Positions 43,612 to 51,681 of a stretch of DNA of 57,679 nucleotides are shown one piece after another. The stretch comes from Halorubrum sp. Hd13 (GTDB lineage: Archaea > Halobacteriota > Halobacteria > Halobacteriales > Haloferacaceae). A program made the translations under genes and the position numbers. Under the pieces are notes generated by a model that had not been told where the DNA came from, searched no databases, and saw only the letters and a program-made list of their open reading frames with translations. Location of the stretch: positions 1-57,679 of the forward strand of contig NZ_NHOY01000056.1 of NCBI RefSeq assembly GCF_002252755.1. The letters run 5' to 3'. The stretch's first letter is position 1. Every line of letters starts with the position of its first letter.

Positions 43612-44736
43612 TCAGAACTCGTCCAGTCGCCGCTGTCCGCGGGGGACCGCCGCCGGGCGCCCGTCGGTGTCGGTCTCGTCCGGGCTGCCGCCGAGCAACC
43701 GGATCAGCGCCGTGTCCGCGAAGGTGAGCGCCAGCACCAGCACGATCGGCGCGAGGAACAGCCCGTGGAAGCCGAAGACGACGGGACCGAAGATGTACGC
43801 GAGCATGAGCAGTCCGACGTGGGTCGTCTTCCCGCTGAAGTACGGCCGGAGCACGACGTCGGGGATCGTGTCGACGATGACCGCCGCGACGGCGAGGAAG
43901 ACGGCCACGTAGGCGAGCAGCGCGAGGTCGTCGCCGCCCAGGAGCGTCGGTACCGAGGTCACCGCCGCCAGCGGGACGTACACGATCTTCATCCCGATCA
44001 CGGGGATCAGGCTCGCGATCCCGGTGAGCGCGCCCGCGAGCGCCGGATACGGTACCTCGACCGGCGGCGGCGCGACCACGTTGTAGGCGGTGTAGGTCAC
44101 GACGGCGATGATCGAGATCGCGATGACGTTGAGCAGGTTCCCGTACAGCACCGCCTCCAGCTCGGCGTCGGCCGTCTCGAGGTACTCTCGGACGACCGCG
44201 TCGTCGTCGAACGTGAGCAGCCACTCGTGGAACTTCGACCCGTCGAGCAGGAGGTAGTACGTGACGACGACGACGATGAGGAGGTTGAGCGCGAGCCCCC
44301 CGAGCGTGCTCGCCAGCAGCGGCGCCTGCTCGGAGACGAACTCGATCAGCGGATCGAGCTGACCGGAGCGGTACGCGGCGACCATTCCGTCGAGAGTCGG
44401 GTTCGAGAGCTCCGCCAGGTCCCCGACCCAGGAGTTCTCCGCGCCGACCGTCTCGGCGACCGGGTAACGCCCGATGAACCGGCGCGCCTCGATCAGCACC
44501 AAGAGCACGGTGTAGCCGATGAGCCCGATCAGCGGAACCCCGATGAGCGACAGGGAGACGGCGGCCCGGACGCGCGCGGGGAGGTGGAACTGTTCGAGCC
44601 TGTGGAAGAGCCGCCGCGTCGAGTAGTACAGGAACACGGCGACCGTGAGCGGAGCGACGAACCGGTACCCGATGAACCCCACGACGAGCGCGACCGCGAT
44701 ACCGAAGAGGGCGATGACGAACCGCTTCTGGTCCAT
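43612..44736 (-). CDS. AI-2E family transporter
   Basis: A 374-residue membrane protein with about eight helices, of the UPF0118/AI-2E family. Conserved stretches are YYSTRRLFHRLEQF near residue 38, LIVVVVTYYLLLDGSKF, the central YGNLLNVIAISIIAVVTY, and GLFLAPIVLVLALTFADTA near the C-terminus. Members export small molecules or exchange ions; the substrate is not predictable. ATG 44736 has a TATA (ataaaatata, 44761-44770) 25-34 nt upstream. The acidic tail (PDETDTDGRPAAVPRGQRRLDEF) is cytoplasmic. Confidence 0.83.
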   Translation of the reverse strand: MDQKRFVIALFGIAVALVVGFIGYRFVAPLTVAVFLYYSTRRLFHRLEQFHLPARVRAAVSLSLIGVPLIGLIGYTVLLVLIEARRFIGRYPVAETVGAENSWVGDLAELSNPTLDGMVAAYRSGQLDPLIEFVSEQAPLLASTLGGLALNLLIVVVVTYYLLLDGSKFHEWLLTFDDDAVVREYLETADAELEAVLYGNLLNVIAISIIAVVTYTAYNVVAPPPVEVPYPALAGALTGIASLIPVIGMKIVYVPLAAVTSVPTLLGGDDLALLAYVAVFLAVAAVIVDTIPDVVLRPYFSGKTTHVGLLMLAYIFGPVVFGFHGLFLAPIVLVLALTFADTALIRLLGGSPDETDTDGRPAAVPRGQRRLDEF

Positions 44737-44760
44737 GGCCGCTCGTCTCGGTGTGCCGAC

Positions 44761-44770
44761 ATAAAATATA
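44761..44770 (-). promoter_or_regulatory. TATA box of the AI-2E transporter gene
   Basis: The element ataaaatata lies 25-34 nt before the ATG at 44736 and only about 26 nt past the aglJ stop, so the promoter abuts the 3' end of the upstream gene. Confidence 0.6.
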
Positions 44771-44795
44771 CGCCTTCGAACCGGACCGTCGACCG

Positions 44796-45860
44796 TCAGT
44801 CGTCGTCGAGGTCGACCGACCGGCCGTCGTCGTCGAGGTCGACCGACCGGCCGCCGGCGTCCCCCTCGGTCGACCGACCGCCGACATCCTCGTCGACCGA
44901 CCGACCGCCGGCGTCCCCGTCGCTCCGCGGGTCGATCCCACGGTCTTCCATCGCCTGCTCGAACCGCGCCGCCTGTTCGCGGTGCAGCGACAGGATCATA
45001 TCAGCCAACACGCCGAAGATCAGCAGCTGGATACCGAGGACCGTCGCGCCGACGGCGCCGATGGCGATCACCTCGTGGCTCACGCGGAACGCGAGCCACT
45101 CGTAGAGGACGTACGCGGTCATGAGCGCCCCCGCGGCAGTCGAGACCGCGCCGACGCTCCCGAAGTAGAACAGGGGGTTGTTCGTCTTCGCCTTGCGGTA
45201 CAGTTCGAGGAATATCACGCCGCCGTCGCGGATCGGGTGGAGGTTGGTCGCGGATCCCCCGGGGCGTTCGCGGTAGGTGATCGGGACGACCGCGACCGGC
45301 ACCTGGTTCTTCACGCACTCGACCGCCATTTCGGTCTCGATCCCGAACCCGTCGGCGGTGAGGTGGAGCCGGAGGAACGACTCCCTGGTGAACGCCCGGT
45401 AGCCGGAGAGGATGTCCCGGTATCCCTCGCCGTGGATCGCGCGGAACGCGAGGTTGATGATCCGGTTTCCGATCCGGTTCAAGCGGGTCATCGCCCCCGG
45501 TCGCATGTCGGCGAACCGGTTCCCGATGACGTGGTCGACCTCGCCGGCCAACAGCGGGTCGAGCATCGCGTCGACGTCGTCGGCGTCGTACGTCGCGTCG
45601 GCGTCGGCCATCACGACGTACGGCGCGTCGACGTGGTCGCGCACCGCCTCGCGGACGGCCTGCCCCTTCCCGCGGCCCGACTGTTCGACGACGCGCGCAC
45701 CGGCCTCCTCGGCGGCCCCCCGCGTCCCGTCGGTGGAGCCGCCGTCGACGACGAGGACGTTCCCGATCCCGGCGTCGCGGAAGGCCTCGACGACGCGCGC
45801 GACCGTCTCGACCTCGTCCATCGTGGGCAGCAGGACGCAGACGTCGTCGTAGTCGCTCAT
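44796..45860 (-). CDS. aglJ: family 2 glycosyltransferase, AglJ-like, with C-terminal repeats
   Basis: A 354-residue GT2 enzyme. The GT-A catalytic core has VCVLLPTMDEVETV, VVDGGSTDGTR, GRGKGQAVREAV and VMADADATYDADDVD (DxD motif). Two helices near residues 232-290 (FYFGSVGAVSTAAGALMTAYVLY and IGAVGATVLGIQLLIFGVLAD) anchor it to the membrane. This is the layout of AglJ, which adds the first sugar to dolichol phosphate in S-layer N-glycosylation. The last 45 residues form acidic repeats (GGRSVDEDV, GRSVDLDDD), encoded by two perfect 27-bp units (44799-44825, 44826-44852) and degenerate copies. Such a tail is not expected in the family and probably varies by strain. Confidence 0.85.
   Translation of the reverse strand: MSDYDDVCVLLPTMDEVETVARVVEAFRDAGIGNVLVVDGGSTDGTRGAAEEAGARVVEQSGRGKGQAVREAVRDHVDAPYVVMADADATYDADDVDAMLDPLLAGEVDHVIGNRFADMRPGAMTRLNRIGNRIINLAFRAIHGEGYRDILSGYRAFTRESFLRLHLTADGFGIETEMAVECVKNQVPVAVVPITYRERPGGSATNLHPIRDGGVIFLELYRKAKTNNPLFYFGSVGAVSTAAGALMTAYVLYEWLAFRVSHEVIAIGAVGATVLGIQLLIFGVLADMILSLHREQAARFEQAMEDRGIDPRSDGDAGGRSVDEDVGGRSTEGDAGGRSVDLDDDGRSVDLDDD
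44799..44930. repeat. 27-bp tandem repeats inside the aglJ-like gene
   Basis: Two perfect 27-bp units (44799-44825, 44826-44852) code for GRSVDLDDD. More divergent copies continue to about 44930. The period of 9 codons keeps the frame, so copy number could change without breaking the gene. Confidence 0.8.
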
Positions 45861-46003
45861 GTCGGGTCGACGGCGGGCGAGTCCCTAAACTCTGCCCTTC
45901 CGACGCGACGATCCCCGGGAGCTGAACGCTCCGATCGCCGAGCCGCGCCGACGGTCCTGCGGCCACCCATACGCTCATGTGTCCGACGACAGATCGTGTG
46001 AGC

Positions 46004-46384
46004 ATGTCGCATCCACCCGATCCCCACGTCGACGAACTGCTCAGCGCGGCGCGGACGGCGATCGGCGACGAACTCCGGAGCCTCACCTACTTCACCGCGG
46101 ACGAGGTCACCCAGCTGTACCTCCGCAGCGACCTGAGCCGCACCGCGGACCTCGTCGGGTTCGCGGAGAACGAACGCCAGGGGTTCCACTCGCAGTCGCT
46201 GTACGCCAACACGCAGCTCGGCGACTACCAGTTCACCGTCCGCGTGTTCGAAAACGGGTATCTCACGAGGGTTATCGCCGGGGAACACGGCGTCTGGGTG
46301 ACGACGGATTCGATGCAGATGGACCGGTTCGAGGAGCTCGCCAGCGCGCTCTCGGCGATCCTCCGATCGTTCGGCCCGGCGTGA
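46004..46384 (+). CDS. conserved haloarchaeal protein of unknown function
   Basis: A 126-residue soluble protein starting MSHPPDPHVDELLSAARTAIG. It has LRSLTYFTADEVTQLYLRSDL, FAENERQGFHSQSLYAN, QFTVRVFENGYLTRVI and GVWVTTDSM, a mixed alpha/beta layout that resembles a small sensor or roadblock-like fold but carries no known motif. A GTG-type upstream start at 45977 would add nine residues; ATG 46004 is favoured. It converges with the CheY-like gene (48 nt between the ends). Close relatives appear restricted to haloarchaea, judging by style only. Confidence 0.6.
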   Translation: MSHPPDPHVDELLSAARTAIGDELRSLTYFTADEVTQLYLRSDLSRTADLVGFAENERQGFHSQSLYANTQLGDYQFTVRVFENGYLTRVIAGEHGVWVTTDSMQMDRFEELASALSAILRSFGPA

Positions 46385-46432
46385 CGGTGGCGACTCGGTC
46401 CGGGGAAACGGACCGACCCGGATCCCGGTCGC

Positions 46433-46792
46433 TCAGCCGAGGTGGCTCTTCAGCTCCGGGACCAGCTCATCGGGATCGACCGGCTTGGTGACGTAGCCGT
46501 CGGCGCCGGCCTTCACCGCCTCCATCATCTTCTCCTGCTGGTCGACGCTCGTGCACATCACGACCACGGCGTCCGGCCAGCGGTCCTTGATCGCCCGCGT
46601 CGACTCGATCCCGGTCATCTCCGGCATGACGACGTCCATCGACACGGCGTCGGGCTCGTGCGCCTCGAACAGCTCCACGGCCTCAGCGCCGTTCTCCGCC
46701 TCGCCGACGACGTCGAACGACCCCTCCAGCGCGTCCCGGACCACGGTCCGCTGGAACGAGGAGTCGTCGACGACGAGTACCCGCTCGGTCAT
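46433..46792 (-). CDS. stand-alone CheY-like response regulator
   Basis: A 119-residue single receiver domain. The acidic pocket is VLVVDDSS (Asp9, Asp10), the phosphoacceptor is SMDVVMPEM (Asp53), and MCTSVD (Thr81) and VTKPVDP (Lys103) complete the switch. There is no output domain, so it acts by protein-protein contact, as CheY does in chemotaxis. No chemotaxis or kinase gene is adjacent, so the partner is unknown. The start is ATG 46792 with a TATA-like cggcataagc at 46814-46823. It is divergent from the AbrB-PhoU gene. Confidence 0.87.
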   Translation of the reverse strand: MTERVLVVDDSSFQRTVVRDALEGSFDVVGEAENGAEAVELFEAHEPDAVSMDVVMPEMTGIESTRAIKDRWPDAVVVMCTSVDQQEKMMEAVKAGADGYVTKPVDPDELVPELKSHLG

Positions 46793-46879
46793 GGCGAGTA
46801 ATCGGCAATTGAACGGCATAAGCGCGCGGATCGCCCGGCGCCCGACCTCGGACGGTGCGTCCGCTCCGCGCAACAACAC

Positions 46880-46928
46880 CTTGTATATTCGTCGAAGCGT
46901 ATAATGAACATAGGAACAACGTTAAGGT
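46880..46928 (+). promoter_or_regulatory. promoter region of the AbrB-PhoU gene
   Basis: The plus strand carries three AT-rich elements: ttgtatattc (46881-46890), gtataatgaa (46899-46908) and gttaagg (46921-46927). The last ends 24 nt before the ATG at 46951 and fits a leaderless transcript. The other two could be transcription factor sites or an alternative start. Confidence 0.45.
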
Positions 46929-46950
46929 GTATCCCGCGGTACTTTACCGC

Positions 46951-47982
46951 ATGGAAACGCGGAAGGTCCAACGGCTGGGTCCGTCGACGCTGGCGATGAC
47001 CCTCCCCGCCGAGTGGGCACAGGAACACGGCGTCAACAAGGGCGACGAGGTGTCGCTCCGGATGGGCGGAAAGGGAACGCTCACCGTTCTCCCGGAGTCG
47101 GTGAGCTCGGAGGAGTCGGAGGCCGTCATCAACGCCGACGGGCTCGACGCGCGGTCGCTGGAGCGGGCCATCGTCGCGCAGTACGTGCTCGGGCGACGCG
47201 TGATCCACGTCCGGAGCGAGGGCACCCTCGACAGCGAACACATCAACGCCGTCTACAAGGCCGAGACGCAGCTGATGGGGCTCGGCGTCATCGAGGAGAC
47301 GCCGGAGGACATCTCCATCCGCTGTTCGGTCGACCCCGAGGACTTCACCCTCGACAACCTGCTCGAACGGCTGGAGAACACCGGGTCGACGATGCGCGGC
47401 GAGGCCGTGAAGGCGCTCGCCCACGGCAACCCCGACCTCGCGCAGCGCGCGCTCAACCGCGAGCGGCAGGCGAACAAGATCTTCGTCCTGCTGCTCCGGC
47501 TCATCTTCACGGCGTACCAGAACCCGAACCTCGCCCGCGCGGTCGGATTGGAGGAGGGGTTCCCCCTCATCGGCTACCGCTCCGTGGCGAAGAACCTGGA
47601 GCTCACCGCCGACAACGCGGAGGACATCGCCGACATCGTGATGGAGGCCGAGGGTCACACGCTCGACGTCGACAGCGCCACGATGCGGCAGATCCGCGAG
47701 TTCACCGATCAAGTGGACGACCTGACGGCGCTCGCGGTCAGGGCCGTCGTCGAGCGCGACTACGACCTCACCGTCGAGTGCCGCGACATGTTCGCTCGGC
47801 TGGAGGACCGCGAGCAGGAGATCCTCGGCGAGCTGCCGAGCGACCTCGACAACGACACGCTTCTGATGACCCGCGAAGTGCTCGTCAGCCTCCAGCACAC
47901 CGCCGAGTACGCGATGCGAAACGCGGAGATCGCCGCGAACCTCGCGCTCAACGAGGAGTCGGAACACGTCGAGATCATCTGA
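46951..47982 (+). CDS. AbrB-domain/PhoU-family regulator
   Basis: A 343-residue protein. Residues 1-50 are an AbrB/SpoVT swapped-hairpin DNA-binding domain (METRKVQRLGPSTLAMTLPA, then NKGDEVSLRMGG). Residues about 120-340 hold two PhoU-type three-helix repeats, with DNLLERLENTGSTMRGEAVKAL and the second DQVDDLTALAVRAVVERD, whose conserved acidic positions bind metal. The arrangement is the archaeal phosphate-uptake regulator. It could repress or tune phosphate-transport genes directly. None are adjacent. ATG 46951 sits at the start of the AbrB domain. Confidence 0.83.
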   Translation: METRKVQRLGPSTLAMTLPAEWAQEHGVNKGDEVSLRMGGKGTLTVLPESVSSEESEAVINADGLDARSLERAIVAQYVLGRRVIHVRSEGTLDSEHINAVYKAETQLMGLGVIEETPEDISIRCSVDPEDFTLDNLLERLENTGSTMRGEAVKALAHGNPDLAQRALNRERQANKIFVLLLRLIFTAYQNPNLARAVGLEEGFPLIGYRSVAKNLELTADNAEDIADIVMEAEGHTLDVDSATMRQIREFTDQVDDLTALAVRAVVERDYDLTVECRDMFARLEDREQEILGELPSDLDNDTLLMTREVLVSLQHTAEYAMRNAEIAANLALNEESEHVEII

Positions 47983-48107
47983 GGCGTCGTCCGAGTCGCC
48001 GGTTTCGACCCCCGTCGGCCCGCGACGTGGCCCAGTGCCGCGCCCGCGACGTGGCCCGGCGTCGCGCCCTTCGTATGAACTAAGTAGCCGCCCGCGAAGC
48101 GACGGGT

Positions 48108-48290
48108 ATGAGCGAGGGATCTATCGAGTCTGACATGGAGATCGGCGTGGCGCTCGCGTTGGGGGCCATCGCGCTCGTTGGCACGGCGCTGATGTTCGGA
48201 TACCCGTCGCAGCTGGGCCGCGCGTGGGGGTTCGCGGCGGCGTTCGTCTTCGCCCTCTGTTCGGTCGCCGCCGTGCAGCTGTTCGACTGA
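48108..48290 (+). CDS. small membrane protein of unknown function
   Basis: A 60-residue protein: an acidic N-terminus MSEGSIESDMEIG and two helices (VALALGAIALVGTALMFGY and WGFAAAFVFALCSVAAVQLF). It has no known domain. It lies between the AbrB-PhoU gene and a winged-HTH gene on the same strand. It is a small haloarchaeal protein of a kind often missed by annotation. Confidence 0.6.
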   Translation: MSEGSIESDMEIGVALALGAIALVGTALMFGYPSQLGRAWGFAAAFVFALCSVAAVQLFD

Positions 48291-48342
48291 GCGACCGATC
48301 GACGAGAAACCGTTAAGGACGTCTGACGCCTACGTTCACGCC

Positions 48343-48570
48343 ATGAGCGAGTACACCGAGGAAGAGCAGCGGATCCTCGCGTACCTCACGGACAGCGTCA
48401 CCCGTGGCGAGCGGTACGTCCGCTCGAAGACGATCGGCGACGCCATCGGCCTCACGGCCAAACAGGTCGGCTCGCGACTCCCCCGACTGGCCGAGAAATC
48501 CGACGATGTCGACATCGAGAAGTGGGGCCGGGCCCGGTCGACGACGTGGCGCGTGACGCCGCAAGGGTGA
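48343..48570 (+). CDS. small winged-helix protein
   Basis: A 75-residue protein that is almost entirely a winged helix: YTEEEQRILAYLTDSVTRGE, RSKTIGDAIGLTAKQVGSRL as the recognition helix region, and EKWGRARSTTWRVT as the wing. A TATA-like ccgttaagg lies 27-34 nt before the ATG. It belongs to a family of small haloarchaeal HTH proteins, and targets are unknown. In-frame open sequence with a 12-codon repeat continues past its TGA for 42 codons (see 48598-48669). Confidence 0.7.
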   Translation: MSEYTEEEQRILAYLTDSVTRGERYVRSKTIGDAIGLTAKQVGSRLPRLAEKSDDVDIEKWGRARSTTWRVTPQG

Positions 48571-48597
48571 GGGCGGTTCGGGCGTCCGACGAGTCCC

Positions 48598-48669
48598 TCC
48601 GCCATCGAGGCCGGTGCGAATCTGATCGACCCCTCCGCAGTCGCGGCCGGGGCGAATCTCTTCGGCCCC
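48598..48669. repeat. two 36-bp imperfect tandem units after the winged-helix gene
   Basis: The units 48598-48633 and 48634-48669 are about 80% identical by eye. Each is 12 codons and, in the frame of the upstream gene past its stop, reads SAIEAGANLIDP and SAVAAGANLFGP. The frame closes at TAA just after the TTTTTAA near 48690. Confidence 0.65.
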
Positions 48670-48685
48670 GCTGCCGGACTCGCGT

Positions 48686-48695
48686 GTTTTTAACC
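48686..48695 (+). promoter_or_regulatory. TATA box of the coxG-like gene
   Basis: The element gtttttaacc lies 23-32 nt before the ATG at 48718. The T5 run could also end transcription of the winged-helix gene. Confidence 0.5.
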
Positions 48696-48717
48696 CCCGT
48701 AGCACCAACGGGAATGT

Positions 48718-49146
48718 ATGACCGTCCGAGTCTCCCGGACGTTCGAGTTCGACGCGCCCGCGGACGACGTGTGGGCGTTCATCTCGGACGCCGAGAAGCG
48801 CGCCGGCGCGATCAGCGTGGTCGACACCTTCGACGTCCACGACGAGAGACGCGCGACGTGGCACGTCGCGCTCCCGATCCCGATGATCCGGTCGACGATC
48901 TCCGTCGAGACCGAGGAAGTCGTGCGCGACCCCCCGAACCGAGTGAAGTTCGTCGGCAAGTCGAAGGCGTTCCGCGTGACCGGCGAGCACACGATCACCG
49001 AGACCGACGGCGGCTGTCGGCTGGCGAACGAGTTCGTCGTCGACGGTCGACTACCGGGGGTCGAGTCGTTCTTCGAGCGCAACTTCGACGCGGAGCTCGA
49101 CAACCTCGAAGACGCGCTGCGGGCCTCGATGGGCCCTAACGAATGA
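48718..49146 (+). CDS. SRPBCC-family (CoxG-like) protein
   Basis: A 142-residue START/SRPBCC-fold protein: VSRTFEFDAPADDVWAFISDAEK, WHVALPIPMIRSTISVETEE, FVGKSKAFRVTGEHTITE and the long C-terminal helix FFERNFDAELDNLEDALRAS. The fold forms a hydrophobic cavity that binds lipids or small ligands. CoxG-like members help mature CO dehydrogenase, but no cox genes are present, so the role is open. Its stop overlaps the nitrilase pseudogene start (ATGA, 49143-49146), so the two were once an operon. Confidence 0.8.
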   Translation: MTVRVSRTFEFDAPADDVWAFISDAEKRAGAISVVDTFDVHDERRATWHVALPIPMIRSTISVETEEVVRDPPNRVKFVGKSKAFRVTGEHTITETDGGCRLANEFVVDGRLPGVESFFERNFDAELDNLEDALRASMGPNE

Positions 49147-49845
49147 GGATCGCCTGCGTCCAGCTCGGCGTCGAGGGCGGCGCCGTCGCGGCCAACGTCG
49201 AGAACGCGGTCGAGCGAGTCCGCGCGGCCGGCTGTCCCGGTTCGCGGCCGTCGCGACCGACGCCGACGTCAACGTCCTCGCCGGGACCGTCGTCGAGGAC
49301 CTGGCCGCCTCCGCGGCCGACGGGGTCGACGTCCAGGCGGCGGAGGGGCTCGCGAACGCGGCCGTGCTCTTCGACCGCGACGGGGAGCGCCGGCCCGTCT
49401 ACCGGAAGCACCACCTGTTCGGGTACGGCTCCGAGGAGACCGATCGAATGGTCCCCGGCGAACGGGTCCCGGTCGTCGACTTAGAGGGCGTCCGCGTCGG
49501 CGTCACGACGTGTTACGACCTCCGGTTCCCGGAGCAGTTCCGCGACATGGTCGAGGCCGGCGTCGAGTGCGTGCTGGTGCCGAGCGCGTGGCCGTACCCG
49601 CGCGTCGAGCACTGGCGGACGCTCGGTCGGGCCCGGGCGATCGAAACCTCGCGTACGTCGCGGCCGTCAACGGAAACGGCGCGTTCGACGGCGACGCGCT
49701 CTGTGGCCGGACGGCCGTCTACGACCCGTGGGGGACCGCGCTCGCGTCCGCGGGAGAGGAGCCCGCCACGGTGACGGCCGAGGTCGATCCGGAGCGAGCG
49801 GCGGCGGTGCGCGAGGAGTTCCCCGCGCTGCGGGACCGGCGCTGA
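49143..49845 (+). pseudogene. nitrilase/carbon-nitrogen hydrolase, broken by a deletion and a frameshift
   Basis: Three frames must be joined to read a nitrilase. The first gives MRIACVQLGVEGGAVAANVE. It breaks at about 49231, where frame 2 resumes with LSRFAAVATDADVNVLAG, so roughly 35-45 residues including the catalytic glutamate (usual FPE block) are missing. Frame 2 holds the lysine (VYRKHHLFGYGS) and the cysteine (VTTCYDLRFPEQF). A second break at the A-run 49644-49646 (ATC GAA ACC in place of ATC GAA AAC C) moves to frame 3, which reads NLAYVAAVNGNGAFDG to the end. Both shifts behave as net deletions of 1 mod 3. The second could be a sequencing error; the first cannot. The parent would have hydrolysed a C-N bond of a small amide. 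Confidence 0.85.
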
Positions 49846-50549
49846 CCGCCGACCACCGAGCGGCGGTCCCGAAGCCGCGGCCGCCGAGCGCGGACCGTCC
49901 GGTTTATACCGGAGAAGCGTTAAGGAGCATTCGCCGAAGTCCGACGCTTTTCTCGTTGGAGTTCGGCGACAACAACGCGCGCCCGTCCCGACCACTCGGG
50001 CGGCGACGCCGACGACAGCCCGGGGGTCCGCTGTCCGGCTGCCGCCCGCCCGCCTCCCGTCCACCCTTCGCCGTTCGCCGCGTCCCGCCTTCCCGTTCCG
50101 CCTTCCCTCTCACTGGCCACCGGACGATATTTGTGGCCCGTCGAGTATCGGTCTCGATAATTCGAGCGGTAGCTTCTTGTTCCGAATCGGACTGGTCGTA
50201 GACGCCGCGGACGAAACCGGCTGTCCCGTCCAGTTTCGGGCGGGACGGCCGGACACTCGCTTCCACCGTCCGTCGTCCGTCGGCCCTCGGGTTCGGGTCC
50301 GACCGCTCCCACACCGTACCCGAACCCGTTCTGCGGCGCGGGCGAAAGTTATCGTTCCGACGTTCTCGGCACCTGATAGTCGATACCGTCGTTCGCGGCA
50401 TCGGGTGCCTCCCGCGACGGACGCGGTTCGAACCCGCCTCGACCGGGTCGGCCCCGATCCGTCCGCCGAGACCGTCACTCGTCCGGAAGCGGAACGCGGC
50501 CGGACCGAAGCGCAAGGACGAAACCCCCCGATCCCGAACCGTCGGTCGA
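49846..50549. other. 704-bp region without a gene, with TATA-palindrome and hairpins
   Basis: No ORF here has a plausible composition. Visible structure: the near-palindrome ccggtttataccgg (49899-49912) containing a TATA, a strand-biased C/T-rich block (about 50041-50110), a hairpin tatcg/cgata with flanking tcga arms (50141-50165), a 9-bp hairpin gtcccgtcc/gggcgggac with one G-U pair (50223-50231, 50238-50246), and a perfect 11-bp hairpin cgggttcgggt/acccgaacccg (50288-50298, 50318-50328). It could be a long leader of the downstream protease gene, an unannotated RNA, or the remains of a decayed locus. Confidence 0.55.
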
Positions 50550-51599
50550 ATGTTCCCCCGCGAGTACCGCGGCGTCGCCTTCGTCGTCGGCCTGTTCCTC
50601 GTCGTCCAGCTCGGCGCGCTGGCGCTGGTCCCCGAGTTCGCCGAGAGCGGGTACCAGGCGGTCGAGAACCCGGACGACCCGACGAACAGCCTCGTGTACG
50701 TTCTCGCGATCCTCGTCATGACGGGGCTGATGCTCGCCGCGTTCAAGTACAACTTCGACGGCGCGATCCGACTCCTCATCGTCGGCGTCTCGGCGTGGCT
50801 CTCCTGGTACGTCTTCTCCGCGCTGGTGTCTCCACTCGCCGCGGCCGTGCCGGCCGTCGCGGTCGGCGTCGGGCTCCTCGTCTACCCCGAGTGGTACGTG
50901 ATCGACACGGCCGGGGTGTTGATGGGCGCCGGCGCGGCCGGGCTGTTCGGCATCTCGTTCGGCCTGCTCCCCGCGCTGATCCTGCTCGCCTTCCTCGCTG
51001 TCTACGACGCCGTCTCGGTGTACGGCACCGAGCACATGCTGTCGCTCGCGGAGGGAGTGATGGAGCTGAACATCCCCGTCGTGCTCGTCATCCCGCTGTC
51101 GCTGTCGTACTCGCTTCTCGGCGGCGACGAGGCGGAAGACGCGGACGGTCCCGACGGCGCGACCGTCGCCGGGGACGACGGGGTCGACGAGAGTGACGGG
51201 GGCGACGGGAGTGACGGGGACGACGAGATGGATCGAGGCGGCGAGCGGGCGGACGACGACGGCGCCGACGTCTCGGACCCCACGCCGATCGAGGAGCGCG
51301 ACGCGTTCTTCATCGGCCTCGGCGACGCCGTGATCCCGGCGGTGTTGGTCGCGAGCGCGGCGACGTTCTCCCCCGCGGCCGGGCTCGCTGTCCCGCTGAT
51401 TGGGATCAACCTCCCCGCGCTGCTCGCGATGGTCGGGAGCCTCGCGGGGCTCCTCGTGCTGATGAGTTGGGTGATAAAGGGCCGGCCGCACGCCGGACTC
51501 CCGCTTTTGAACGGGGGCGCCATCGGCGGCTACCTGATCGGCTCCGTGGTCGCCGGGGTCCCGCTCGCGGACGCGATGGGGCTCGCCGGGTTCCTCTGA
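50550..51599 (+). CDS. presenilin-like intramembrane aspartic protease (A22 family)
   Basis: A 349-residue membrane protein with about nine helices. The catalytic aspartates are in FLAVYDAVSVYG near residue 155 (YD motif) and FIGLGDAVIPAVLV near residue 255 (GxGD motif). The PAL-equivalent is AGLPLLNGGAIGGY near the C-terminus. A long acidic loop (residues about 192-245, full of DGG and DD) separates the two catalytic helices. This is the archaeal presenilin/SPP homologue family (the archaeal PSH was characterised in Methanoculleus). It would cleave transmembrane segments; the substrates are unknown. The upstream 700 bp are non-coding. Confidence 0.87.
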   Translation: MFPREYRGVAFVVGLFLVVQLGALALVPEFAESGYQAVENPDDPTNSLVYVLAILVMTGLMLAAFKYNFDGAIRLLIVGVSAWLSWYVFSALVSPLAAAVPAVAVGVGLLVYPEWYVIDTAGVLMGAGAAGLFGISFGLLPALILLAFLAVYDAVSVYGTEHMLSLAEGVMELNIPVVLVIPLSLSYSLLGGDEAEDADGPDGATVAGDDGVDESDGGDGSDGDDEMDRGGERADDDGADVSDPTPIEERDAFFIGLGDAVIPAVLVASAATFSPAAGLAVPLIGINLPALLAMVGSLAGLLVLMSWVIKGRPHAGLPLLNGGAIGGYLIGSVVAGVPLADAMGLAGFL

Positions 51600-51681
51600 G
51601 CGCCCGCAGTCGGACCGCGCGAGGCGGTCGGCGCGCCCGCCGGTCGACACCGTTTTTCCGTCGGTCGCCGTCGTTCGAGCC

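Noticed and set aside
50401..50450. tRNA-like T-arm (ggttcgaaccc near 50425)
   Set aside because: The motif resembles a T-loop, but no acceptor stem, D-arm or anticodon arm could be built around it in either direction.
49904..50779. Open frame of about 290 codons on the minus strand over the 700-bp gap
   Set aside because: It overlaps the start of the protease gene, shows changing, Arg/Ser-rich composition and has no recognisable domain. The region is better treated as non-coding.
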